Shown piece after piece: positions 14,553 to 23,903 of a stretch of DNA of 64,000 bases. Below the pieces are notes generated by a model. It was not told the DNA's origin. It saw only the letters and a list, made by a program, of their open reading frames with translations, and made no database searches. Origin of the DNA: Dehalococcoidia bacterium (GTDB lineage Bacteria > Chloroflexota > Dehalococcoidia > Lucifugimonadales > Australimonadaceae); assembly GCA_022820645.1 (NCBI GenBank), contig JAJEFD010000013.1:259308-323307 (forward strand), in the 5' to 3' direction. The translations under genes and the position numbers were made by a program. Within the stretch, counting starts at the first letter, position 1; every line of letters begins with the position of its first letter.

Positions 14553-17279
14553 GTGACGACGAAACGCGGCGAGCGGGCAGGCGCATCGCAGGTGCGGGCC
14601 CTGCGGAACATCCTCGACATGGAGGCGGCCAACGGCTTCGCGAACAGGGCCGTCACCGGCGGGATCGACCGCTTCCTCGAAACCCTGCGCGGGCAGGTGG
14701 GCACGGACCCTGCGCTCAAGTCGCTGGACGAGCGCGGCCTCCTTTCCGTTGCCTACGCCGAGCTCGATGCCGCACGCCGCGAGCGCTGGGTTGACGAGGT
14801 ACGCCGCTTCCTCGGCGATGCCAAACCCGCCACTCGCGCCCCGAAGCGCTCCGCTTCGCCGGAACCTCGGCCCGCCGCCCCACCGGCCCGGAACCCGCTC
14901 GACGTGCCGCTGACCGCGCTGCGGAGCGCTAACCGCACGCAGGCCGATGCCATCCGGCGCATGCTCATCAGGCGGCGCATGCTCACGACCCCCGACCCCA
15001 CCGTCCGCGACCTCCTCTACCTCTTCCCCTTGCGCCATGTGGACCGCAGGGAGCGGACCACCGTCGCCAGGCTGCGCCCTGGGGAGGAGCAGACCATCGA
15101 AGCCGTGCTCTGGGACGCGTACGAGGTGCGGCTGGGGCGTGGCGGGCGTATCCGGGCCACCGAAGCGGCCGTCGGCGACGACACCGGCAACATCAGGGTG
15201 ATCTGGTGGGGCAACCCGTGGATCGCGCAGCAGCTCAGGAAGGCCATCGCTGCAACGGCGCACACACCGAGTGGCGTCCCCCGCATCGTGCTCAGCGGCA
15301 AGGTGACGCTCTTCAAGGGCAAGAAGCAGATGGAGTCGCCGGAGTGGGAGCTGGCGGGGAGCGCTGCGGCTCCCGGCCTGCACACGGCAGGCCTCGTGCC
15401 GTTCTACCCGTCGGCTGCCACAACGAAGGGCAGGCGCATCCCGCCGCGCAGGATGCGTGAGATCGTGCGCGAGGCGCTGGACAGCACGAAGAACGGCGGG
15501 AGCACCCTGCGCATCCCTGACCCGCTTCCGGACGCCGTGCGCGAGGATGTGGGGCTGCTCACGCTCTCCGAGGCCGTCGAACGGGCGCACTACCCGGACT
15601 CCGAGGACGCGAAGGAGCGGGCGCGGCGGCGGCTCGCCTTCGACGAGTTCCTCGCCATCCAGCTCAGGGTCGGTATGGAGCGCAACTACACGTCCACCCA
15701 GGAGGGCATCGTCCTGCCCGCCTTCCCGCCGCTGGTGCAGTCGTTCATCGCGTCGCTGCCGTTCGAGCTGACGCAGGGCCAGCGCGACGCGCTGGAAGAA
15801 GCGATGCGGGACGTGTCGACCGGCGGCAGGCCGATGAGCCGCCTGCTGCAGGGAGACGTCGGCTCCGGCAAGACGGTGGTCGCGGTGGCGATGCTGCTCG
15901 CCGCTGTCGCAGGCGGCTACCAGGGCGCGATGATGGCCCCCACCGAGGTGCTCGCGGAGCAACACTTCCTCAACGCCCGGCGCCTCCTTGGCGGGCCGGA
16001 GCACTCCTTGGAGAACCCTGACTGGTTCTCCGCCGTGCTCGAGGGCAGAGACGGACCCGTGACCGTAGCCCTCCTCACGGGCAGCACACGCGCCCCCGCC
16101 CGCCGCGAGATACTCAGGATGGCGGAGGACGGCTCGCTGGACCTGCTCATCGGCACGCATGCCCTGATCCAGAAGCAGGTCGCCCTGCCGAACCTCGCAC
16201 TCGCCGTGGGCGACGAGCAGCACCGCTTCGGTGTGCTCCAGCGCGAGGCGCTGCGCGGCAAGAGCGTCGTGGGTGAGCCGCACCTGCTGCTCATGTCGGC
16301 CACACCCATCCCCCAAACGCTTCATCTCGCGCAATACGGTGGCATCGAGATTTCCACTATGAGAGAACTCCCCGCCGGCAGGCAGGAGATACTGACGCGC
16401 GGCGTCGACCTCGCCCGCGCCCACGATGCAGAGAACTTCCTGCTGACGCAGGTGCGCGAGGGACGCCAGTGTTTCATCGTCTACCCCCGCATCGACGACG
16501 CCGACGACCGCTACGGCGGTATCGATGACGACGACGATGCTACGGACGAGGACTCCGACCTCATCCCCGAGTCGGTGGCGCTCCCCCCGCTCACGGCGGT
16601 GGCGGAGTACGAGCGCCTGCGCTCGACCACGCTCGTGGACGTGCGCGTCGGCCTGCTCCACGGGCGGATGCCGCTCCTAGAGAAGCAGGCCGTCATGGAC
16701 GCGTTCCGGGCCGGGGAGATCGATGTGCTCGTCTCGACGCCCGTCATCGAGGTCGGCATCGACGTGCCGAACGCCACCGTGATGATGGTTCAGAGCCCGG
16801 CCCGGTTCGGTCTCGCCCAGCTCCACCAGCTGCGTGGGCGAGTCGGGCGCGGCGCGCATCGCAGCTACTGCTTCCTCGTTGCCGAGACCGAGGTCGAGAC
16901 GTTCCAGCGGCTGAATGAGGCGCGGCGACGGAGGACTGCGGCTGGCGATGACCCCCGGGAGGTCGAGCAGTGGTTCCGCGCGGCCCTCGCGCAGGCCGAG
17001 GCGAGTAGAAAGCGCCTGAAAGTGCTTGTGGACAGCAACGACGGCTTCGAAATCGCGAAGAAGGATTTGGAGATGCGCGGCGAAGGCGACTACAACACGC
17101 GCCAATCGGGGAAACGCCTCTATAGAGTGGCGCAGATGCCCGACGACCGCGACCTGCTCGACGCGTCGCGGGAGCACGCAGGGCGCATCCTCGAGGCCGA
17201 CCCGGAGCTGAGCACGCTTTCCGGCCTGCGCGCCGCCGTTGACCGGCTTACTGCCGCGGTGACGGACGAGATGGCATAA
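14553..17279 (+). CDS. recG: ATP-dependent DNA helicase RecG
   Basis: Branch-migrating helicase acting on stalled forks and recombination intermediates. The 908-residue protein is longer than usual (about 680-820). A non-conserved N-terminal region of some 140 residues precedes the wedge OB-fold (DLLYLFPLRHVDRRE near 152). The helicase core has Walker A LLQGDVGSGKT (about 431), DEQH box (about 554) and the late motif QLRGRVGRGAHRSYC. An Asp-rich insert (about 645-670) interrupts the second RecA domain. The GTG at 14553 has AGAAGGAG upstream. The TAA overlaps the next ATG by one base. Confidence 0.96.
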   Translation: MTTKRGERAGASQVRALRNILDMEAANGFANRAVTGGIDRFLETLRGQVGTDPALKSLDERGLLSVAYAELDAARRERWVDEVRRFLGDAKPATRAPKRSASPEPRPAAPPARNPLDVPLTALRSANRTQADAIRRMLIRRRMLTTPDPTVRDLLYLFPLRHVDRRERTTVARLRPGEEQTIEAVLWDAYEVRLGRGGRIRATEAAVGDDTGNIRVIWWGNPWIAQQLRKAIAATAHTPSGVPRIVLSGKVTLFKGKKQMESPEWELAGSAAAPGLHTAGLVPFYPSAATTKGRRIPPRRMREIVREALDSTKNGGSTLRIPDPLPDAVREDVGLLTLSEAVERAHYPDSEDAKERARRRLAFDEFLAIQLRVGMERNYTSTQEGIVLPAFPPLVQSFIASLPFELTQGQRDALEEAMRDVSTGGRPMSRLLQGDVGSGKTVVAVAMLLAAVAGGYQGAMMAPTEVLAEQHFLNARRLLGGPEHSLENPDWFSAVLEGRDGPVTVALLTGSTRAPARREILRMAEDGSLDLLIGTHALIQKQVALPNLALAVGDEQHRFGVLQREALRGKSVVGEPHLLLMSATPIPQTLHLAQYGGIEISTMRELPAGRQEILTRGVDLARAHDAENFLLTQVREGRQCFIVYPRIDDADDRYGGIDDDDDATDEDSDLIPESVALPPLTAVAEYERLRSTTLVDVRVGLLHGRMPLLEKQAVMDAFRAGEIDVLVSTPVIEVGIDVPNATVMMVQSPARFGLAQLHQLRGRVGRGAHRSYCFLVAETEVETFQRLNEARRRRTAAGDDPREVEQWFRAALAQAEASRKRLKVLVDSNDGFEIAKKDLEMRGEGDYNTRQSGKRLYRVAQMPDDRDLLDASREHAGRILEADPELSTLSGLRAAVDRLTAAVTDEMA

Positions 17280-18403
17280 TGCCTTCCATGCGTGTAAGCA
17301 AGATGGAATGGCGGGGCGTCCGCGTCCCCCTGCGCCAACCCGAGCTCGCCCTGGACCCCTCCAAGGCGGGACGTAACGCGCTGCTCATCTGGATGCACAT
17401 GGACAACGGCCTTGTAGGTGTCGGCGAGGCAGCCACCGCCGGGCCGGGCCGTCCACCTCGCATCGCCGACCTCGCATCGCTCCTGCACGACCTTGCACCT
17501 TCTGCACTTGGCCTGCACCCCGCTGTCGCCTTCGACATCCTCTCCGCGCTCGCCCCTCCCGGCGCGACCGGCAACGCCCTCCGCTTCGGTCTGGAGACCG
17601 CCGCCTTCGACGCGATGGGCAAGAACGCCGGACGCCCCGTGACCGATCTCCTCGGCGGCGTCATCGACTGGACGCCGATGGTGGGGCTGCTCGATTTCCT
17701 CCCGCCGGAGGAGGCGGCGGAGCAGGCCCGCGCGGCGGTGGAGGACGGCTACGAGTGCGTGAAGGCTTCGCTGGGTGCGCGGGATGCTGCGACGGACGTC
17801 GAGATCGTGCGCGCCATCCGCCAGGCCATCGGTGACGGCATCACCCTTCGCGCCGACGCGGACGAAGGCTGGACGGCGGAGCGCGCGATCCACACGGTCG
17901 AGCGGCTCGCTCCCTTCGACCTGGACTTCGTGGAGCAGCCGGTCATCGCGGAGGACATGAGCGGCCTGGCCCGTATACGCGGCGTTTCCCCGGTGCCCAT
18001 CGCGGCGGACGAGGCGGTCGGCGTCATGGGTGACGCCGTCAAGGTTGTAGAAGCGGAGGCGGCGGATGTGCTGGTGGTGAAGGCCGCGCAGGCGGGCGGC
18101 ATCCGCGCGGCGCAGGCGATCATGGCCTACGCCGCGAAGAACGGGTTGCGCAGCACCGTCTCTGCCTCGCTGGAGACAGGCGTTGGCATCGCGGCAGGGT
18201 TGCACCTCGCCACCTCACTGGGAAAGGCTGCCCCGGCAAGCCTCGGAGGAGGAGCGCGGCTCGAAAGCGACCTGCTCACGAAGACCCTCGTCCCGGTGCG
18301 CGGCCACATCACCGTCCCGCATCTCCCCGGCCTCGGCGTCGAGGTCGATCAGGACGCGGTGGACCACTACGCGACAGAGGTTGCCGGCGTCATCGCGGGA
18401 TAA
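17279..18403 (+). CDS. Enolase-superfamily (muconate lactonizing/OSBS-like) enzyme
   Basis: A 374-residue enzyme with the capping domain (1-125) and TIM barrel. Metal ligands are present in order: D in RADADEGW, E in VEQPV and D in AADEAVG. On the C-terminal side the catalytic lysine is present (LVVKAAQAGG), and ASLETGVGIAAGLHLA resembles o-succinylbenzoate synthases. On the N-terminal side, however, the usual K-x-K reads K-A-S (YECVKASLG), so the general-base lysine seems replaced. The reaction is therefore uncertain: OSBS, dipeptide epimerase or cycloisomerase. Coupled to recG (TAATG), followed by sucCD. Confidence 0.82.
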   Translation: MPSMRVSKMEWRGVRVPLRQPELALDPSKAGRNALLIWMHMDNGLVGVGEAATAGPGRPPRIADLASLLHDLAPSALGLHPAVAFDILSALAPPGATGNALRFGLETAAFDAMGKNAGRPVTDLLGGVIDWTPMVGLLDFLPPEEAAEQARAAVEDGYECVKASLGARDAATDVEIVRAIRQAIGDGITLRADADEGWTAERAIHTVERLAPFDLDFVEQPVIAEDMSGLARIRGVSPVPIAADEAVGVMGDAVKVVEAEAADVLVVKAAQAGGIRAAQAIMAYAAKNGLRSTVSASLETGVGIAAGLHLATSLGKAAPASLGGGARLESDLLTKTLVPVRGHITVPHLPGLGVEVDQDAVDHYATEVAGVIAG

Positions 18404-18437
18404 GGCACCGCGGGCCCATCATCTCCCGCTCCTCTGC

Positions 18438-18443
18438 TATCAT
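18438..18443 (+). promoter_or_regulatory. Putative -10 box (TATCAT) of sucCD
   Basis: TATCAT lies 54 bases before the sucC ATG in the 93-bp spacer after the enolase-superfamily gene. No clear -35 box. Confidence 0.35.
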
Positions 18444-18496
18444 CCTCCACGGCCCGCCGGAACCTCCGGTTGGGCCAGTCTATCGAGAGGGCAGCG

Positions 18497-19645
18497 ATGA
18501 AACTCCACGAATACCAGGCCAAGCAGTTGCTGGCCGCGTACGGCGTCCCGGTGCCGGAGAACTACGTGGCGTCATCGGGTACCGAGGCGGCGGAAGCGAC
18601 GGAGCGGCTCGGCGGCACAGGCGTCGTCAAGGCACAGGTGCATGCAGGCGGCAGAGGCAAGGCAGGGGGCGTGAAGGTCGCGTCCAGCCCGGCGGAAGCC
18701 GCGGAGATCGCCGAGTCGCTCATCGGTTCGACGCTCGTGACCTTCCAGACGGGACCGCAGGGCGTCCCCGTTCACCAGGTGCTCGTCGAACAGACGATGG
18801 ATATCGATCGCGAGCTGTACCTGAGCATCACCACGGACGGCGGACGGCGGCGCCCGGTCGTCATCGCGTCGGCTGCGGGCGGCATGGAGATCGAAGAGGT
18901 CGCTCAGACCGAACCCGAGAAGGTGCTCACCGAGCCCATAGACCCGGCCATCGGCTTCCAGCCGTTCCAGGGGCGCAGGCTGGCTGCGGGACTCGGCCTT
19001 CCTCCTGCACAGATACGCCCGTTCTCCGCCTTCGTTGACGCGTGCTACCGTGCCTACGTGGAGAAGGACTCCGGCATGATCGAGATCAACCCGCTTGTCC
19101 TCACCAACGACGGGCAGTTGCTCGCGCTCGACGCCAAGATGAACCTCGACGACGATGCGCTCTTCCGCCACAAGGCCGAGTCCGAGCTGCGCGACCCCAC
19201 CCAGGACGACCCGCTCGAGGTCGAGGCGTCCGAGGCGGGCATCGCCTACGTGAAGCTGGACGGCAATGTCGGCTGCATGGTCAACGGGGCCGGGCTCGCG
19301 ATGGCGACGATGGACACCGTCAAGTTCGCGGGCGCCGAGCCCGCCAACTTCCTCGACGTGGGCGGCGGAGCGGCAGAGGAGAAGATCAGTCAAGCCATCC
19401 TCCTCATGCTCTCCGACCCCAACGTCGAGAAGGTGCTGGTCAACATCTTCGGCGGCATCCTCCGCTGCGACATCGCAGCACGCGGGATCGTCGATGCTTA
19501 TGGCAAGGCGGACCGGCAGCCTACGCTCGTCGTGCGGATGCTCGGCACCAACGTGGACGAGGGCAAACAGATCCTCGCCGAGTCGGGACTGACGGCGACG
19601 ATGGTGGACACCCTGGAAGAGGCGGCGGCGGCTATCAAGGGATAA
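18497..19645 (+). CDS. sucC: ADP-forming succinate-CoA ligase, beta subunit
   Basis: TCA-cycle enzyme that couples succinyl-CoA hydrolysis to nucleotide phosphorylation. The 382 residues start [20 protein letters not shown], the standard beginning, and include the ATP-grasp domain ([18 protein letters not shown] near 45-62) and the C-terminal ligase domain with FLDVGGGA and [10 protein letters not shown] (about 290-325). The upstream GTG/ATG extensions to 18470 are rejected in favour of this conserved start with GAGAGGG ahead. sucD follows 10 bp later. Confidence 0.97.
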   Translation: MKLHEYQAKQLLAAYGVPVPENYVASSGTEAAEATERLGGTGVVKAQVHAGGRGKAGGVKVASSPAEAAEIAESLIGSTLVTFQTGPQGVPVHQVLVEQTMDIDRELYLSITTDGGRRRPVVIASAAGGMEIEEVAQTEPEKVLTEPIDPAIGFQPFQGRRLAAGLGLPPAQIRPFSAFVDACYRAYVEKDSGMIEINPLVLTNDGQLLALDAKMNLDDDALFRHKAESELRDPTQDDPLEVEASEAGIAYVKLDGNVGCMVNGAGLAMATMDTVKFAGAEPANFLDVGGGAAEEKISQAILLMLSDPNVEKVLVNIFGGILRCDIAARGIVDAYGKADRQPTLVVRMLGTNVDEGKQILAESGLTATMVDTLEEAAAAIKG

Positions 19646-19655
19646 CGGAGCAAGA

Positions 19656-20531
<876 letters not shown>

Positions 20532-20664
20532 CCTCCTTCAGAACAGTGCTTAAGCCTCGGCGCCGGTTCACTTAACACCGGGTTAGGGTTTTGCTGCGTG
20601 TACCATAGAGGGAGTCCGCGGGGGCTTGCCCCTGCCGGGCAGGGAGGAAGCGGAAGCACTCGGC

Positions 20665-21849
20665 ATGATGGCACAAGAGCGGCAGACGATGTGGTGCGGG
20701 GTGATGCTTGCAGAAGGGCGTCGCCACTACGGTGCACGCAGGAGATCGAACAGTTCGGGCCCGTTGCTCCCGGAGCATCTGCTCGCCCGGCTGTGGCGCG
20801 CTAAAGAGGGACGCTCGCTGCGGACGGTGGACGGCAGACGCGTGAAGGTGCTGTACGCAGGCCGCCCCGCGCCTGGTCACGGCCCCGACTTTCAGGATGC
20901 CGTCGTTCGCATGGACGGCGAGCGCGCATCGGGCAACGTGGAACTGCACCGGCGCCCCTCGGACTGGCGCGCACACGGGCACGATGCAGATCCCGCCTAC
21001 GACGACGTCATGCTGCACATCGTCGCGCAGGCGGACGGCGGGGGCCCCGGTGTTCCGACCGCGGAACTCAACCGGGCTGGATCTGCCGGTGGAGTGGAGC
21101 CGCCGTTGATGGCGCAGCTTGCACGAGCGTCCTCCGGCGAACTCCGGGAGATGTTCGTACGCTCCGGCATGGCGCGCTTCCGCGAGCGCGTGGAGGCCGC
21201 GCGCCGCAGCGCCGAACAGAACGGGACCGAGCAGGCGTTGCACGAGGCCGTTTTCGACGCTCTCGGCTACGCGGAGAACCGCGCGCCGTTCCGCCGGCTC
21301 GCCGGAGCGGTTCCTGCCGCCGCGCTGCGGGGCTTGGCGCAGGGCCTCCCTGTAGATGATCGCGCCGCAGCCCTGGAACGCATACTGCTTGACGCCTCAG
21401 GACTCGACGATGAGCCGCATTCCTCTGCGGCAGGGCGTCCTTCCTGGAAGACGGCGGGCGTGCGTCCCGTGAACCACCCTCGTCGGCGCATCCGCGGAGC
21501 GGCGGAGCTGCTTGCCCGCGCCGCAGCGGAAGGACTACTGGCCCGCTGCGAGCGCATGGCCACTGAAGGACATGCGGTGCTTGAGCGGTTGTTCGTCGTG
21601 GACTCCCCGGGTGGAGCGCTCATCGGCACAGGCCGTGCGCGGGAGGTCGTGGTGAACGCCGTGCTGCCGCTGCTTGCTGCAGCGGGCAACCCTGAGTCTG
21701 AGGACCTGTTCCTGAGGCATCCCTCGCTGCCGGAGAACTCGCTCATCCGGGAGGCGCGGCGTCTCACCGGAGCACAGGGCATGCGCCTGTCCGCGTGCGA
21801 ACAGTTGGGGCTCTTGCGGCTCTACCGTGGCAGCATCGCCGAAGGTTGA
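20665..21849 (+). CDS. DUF2851-family protein
   Basis: The protein matches the DUF2851 pattern: LRTVDGRRVKVLYAG, then HGPDFQDAVVRMDG, NVELHRRPSDWRAHGH and AYDDVMLHIVA in the first 130 residues, and helical repeats later. Conserved Asp, Glu and His residues hint at a nuclease-like metal site, but the function is unknown. Starts at TTG 20626 (407 residues), ATG 20665 or ATG 20668 (394 or 393) are possible; I use 20665, which has AGGGAGGAAG a little far upstream. It follows sucD after a 133-bp spacer that probably has its own promoter. Confidence 0.82.
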   Translation: MMAQERQTMWCGVMLAEGRRHYGARRRSNSSGPLLPEHLLARLWRAKEGRSLRTVDGRRVKVLYAGRPAPGHGPDFQDAVVRMDGERASGNVELHRRPSDWRAHGHDADPAYDDVMLHIVAQADGGGPGVPTAELNRAGSAGGVEPPLMAQLARASSGELREMFVRSGMARFRERVEAARRSAEQNGTEQALHEAVFDALGYAENRAPFRRLAGAVPAAALRGLAQGLPVDDRAAALERILLDASGLDDEPHSSAAGRPSWKTAGVRPVNHPRRRIRGAAELLARAAAEGLLARCERMATEGHAVLERLFVVDSPGGALIGTGRAREVVVNAVLPLLAAAGNPESEDLFLRHPSLPENSLIREARRLTGAQGMRLSACEQLGLLRLYRGSIAEG

Positions 21850-21859
21850 CCCGCGGCTG

Positions 21860-22429
21860 CTATGCCGCGTACACGAGCCGCAGCCAGCGCAGCGCATAGC
21901 GCGGTACGAACGAGAGCAGGCGGAACAGGCCTGCCGTCGCAAACGCAGCGACGACCCCGACAACGGCCCCCCCCAGCACGTCGGTGGGGTAATGCACTCC
22001 AGCGTAGACCCGCGCGAACCCCCAGCAGAACGCCAGCGCGTAGAGTACGCCACCCAGCCGTCGGTGCCTCAGGAAGACTGCTGTGGCAAGTGCGAAGCCG
22101 ACCGATGCCGTGTTTGAAGGGAACGACGGGTCAGTCGGCGCGTAGAAGAGCAGTGTGAGGTCGTTGTCCACGAACGGCCGAGGCCGGTCGACGATACCGT
22201 TGATGATCGTCGTGATGGCGTTGGCGCCGCCGATCCCTCCTGCGGCAATCATCGTCGTGATCTGGTTCTGCGGGCGTGTCTCGTGCGTACCTGTCATCCA
22301 GAGGGCGACGAGCAACAGGCTCCCCGCTACCGGAACGAAGTAGTCGCTCACCAGCACGTTCATCAGCCAGTCGAACAGTGCGACGTTCCCCACACCCGCA
22401 TTCAGGAACCGGACGATAGCGCCGTCCAT
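21860..22429 (-). CDS. PAP2-superfamily membrane phosphatase
   Basis: A membrane phosphatase of about 189 residues, probably acting on a lipid phosphate such as undecaprenyl pyrophosphate or phosphatidic acid. PAP2 motif 1 (DRPRP after an NGIV stretch), motif 2 (SFPSNTAS) and motif 3 (RVYAGVHYPTDVLGG) are recognisable. Motif 2 normally reads PSGH; here the His is Thr, so the proton donor may be missing while the nucleophilic His of motif 3 is kept. Start at 22429 overlaps the stop of the upstream membrane gene (TGATG); a longer frame lies inside that gene and is rejected. Confidence 0.82.
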   Translation of the reverse strand: MDGAIVRFLNAGVGNVALFDWLMNVLVSDYFVPVAGSLLLVALWMTGTHETRPQNQITTMIAAGGIGGANAITTIINGIVDRPRPFVDNDLTLLFYAPTDPSFPSNTASVGFALATAVFLRHRRLGGVLYALAFCWGFARVYAGVHYPTDVLGGAVVGVVAAFATAGLFRLLSFVPRYALRWLRLVYAA

Positions 22430-22866
22430 CAGCGCGAACCCCCGAACGTTGCCCGTATGCGCGCCGCAATCGCCTGGGCGAACGTTGTGCGCTCCAGCCA
22501 CGTGAGCCCTGCTGGCGGCCAGCGCTCTTCAGTGGGGTCCCAGCCGTGGGAAGCACCCCACCGGTGATTGACGATGGACGACACGCCGAGCTGAACGAGG
22601 AGAGATGCCGTTGCCGCCAGGGCGAACCACCGTGCCTGCTCGACGCCGTCGAGGCCGGCTCCCGTATCGGGCAGGTTACGGTCCTCGCTGATGAAGAACC
22701 AGGCGAATGCTCCAATCACGATGAGCGCGGAGCAGACCTTCGTTGCGCCCGGCCACCGCCGCAGGATCACGATTCCCCTCAGCCCGTTGCTGACCGCAGC
22801 GTACTGGGCCACCCCAAGCGTACTGAGGGCAACCCACAGGGCGTACGCGGCCTCGAAATCGGACAT
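22429..22866 (-). CDS. Membrane protein of unknown function
   Basis: A 145-residue protein with three likely transmembrane helices (about 8-28, 43-60 and 80-97) and a soluble, basic tail (from about 105). I do not recognise a family. It sits between ilvE (9-bp gap upstream) and the PAP2 gene (1-base overlap downstream), so the three are probably co-transcribed. Confidence 0.65.
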   Translation of the reverse strand: MSDFEAAYALWVALSTLGVAQYAAVSNGLRGIVILRRWPGATKVCSALIVIGAFAWFFISEDRNLPDTGAGLDGVEQARWFALAATASLLVQLGVSSIVNHRWGASHGWDPTEERWPPAGLTWLERTTFAQAIAARIRATFGGSR

Positions 22867-22875
22867 TCCGGAAAA

Positions 22876-23817
22876 TTATGCCCCGAGTAATGCCTTGGGT
22901 TGCACGGGAGTGCACTCGTGCAGGTATGAGGGGTTCTGTCCGCGCACGATGGGGAAGTAGAGCTCCTGGAGGCGCTGTGTCACCGGCCCTACGCCACCGT
23001 TGCCGACCGGTCGGTGGTCCACGGAGCCGACGCCCTGGACGTGGGCAGCGGTGCCGGAGAGGAACACCTCGTCCGCTGTGTACAACTCGCTGCGGTCCAC
23101 GAGCCTCTCCTCCACCTTCATCCCCAGTTCGTCCTGCAGGAGCGTTATCACGGTGTCGCGCGTGATGCCCGGGAGCACGTTGCTTTCCAGTGTAGGCGTC
23201 GCCACGGTGTTGCCATGTACGAAGAAGATGTTCTCCCCCGTGCCCTCGCACACGTGGCCGTCCATATTCAGCATGATCGCCTCGTCGAACCCGGCCGCGA
23301 TCGCGTCGGTTTTCGCGAGGATGGAGTTCAGGTACAGGCCGCTCAGCTTGAAGCGGGGCGGCACCATCGTGTCGTCGATGCGGCGGTATGAAGCAACGCA
23401 GCAGCTGATCGCGCCGCTGGCGTCCAGGTAGTTGCCGAACGGCACCGCGAGGCAGAAGAAGCCGTCACCCAACGACCGGAGGTTAAGGTTCGCCACCATC
23501 TCTTGAGACTTGTAGGCGACCGGGCGGATGTAGAGGTCCTCGGTGTAGCCGGAGCGCTCGACGAGCCCGGCCGTGACCTCGCAAAGTTCATCCAGGGTGT
23601 AGGGCACGTCTATCCAGAGCATCTTGCAGCCGCGCAGGAGCCGCTCGTAGTGCTGCCGGAGCTTGTAGATGTACATCGTCTCGTGTTCGGGGTTCCAGTT
23701 CCCGCGGATGCCTTCGAACACGGCCGTGCCGTAGTGCAGCGCGTGCGTCATGATGCCGACCTTTGCCTCCTCCAGAGGCACGTAGTCGCCGTTCATGAAC
23801 GCAATGGGGGTCGCCAT
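22876..23817 (-). CDS. ilvE: Branched-chain amino acid aminotransferase
   Basis: PLP enzyme that converts branched-chain 2-oxo acids to Val, Leu and Ile. The 313 residues show the fold-type IV features: HALHYGTAVFEGIRG near 24-38, the YIRPVAYKSQE block, catalytic lysine in a YLNSILAKTDAIAAGFDEA stretch (about 160) and the phosphate loop LPGITRDTVI. The ATG at 23817 (MATPIAFMNGDYV) is the conserved start; the 37 residues of the longer frame have no family support. Confidence 0.94.
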   Translation of the reverse strand: MATPIAFMNGDYVPLEEAKVGIMTHALHYGTAVFEGIRGNWNPEHETMYIYKLRQHYERLLRGCKMLWIDVPYTLDELCEVTAGLVERSGYTEDLYIRPVAYKSQEMVANLNLRSLGDGFFCLAVPFGNYLDASGAISCCVASYRRIDDTMVPPRFKLSGLYLNSILAKTDAIAAGFDEAIMLNMDGHVCEGTGENIFFVHGNTVATPTLESNVLPGITRDTVITLLQDELGMKVEERLVDRSELYTADEVFLSGTAAHVQGVGSVDHRPVGNGGVGPVTQRLQELYFPIVRGQNPSYLHECTPVQPKALLGA

Positions 23818-23903
23818 GGGATCCGCCTGACTTTCTGTGGGTGTAAGGCCCGGGCAGGAGTGCTCAGAAACGCACGGATTATAGGAATCCGCCTCTGGGA
23901 GTG

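Noticed and set aside
14382-16661. 759-codon minus-strand open frame
   Set aside because: Shadow of recG; composition (Arg/His/Glu-rich) is typical of antisense reading.
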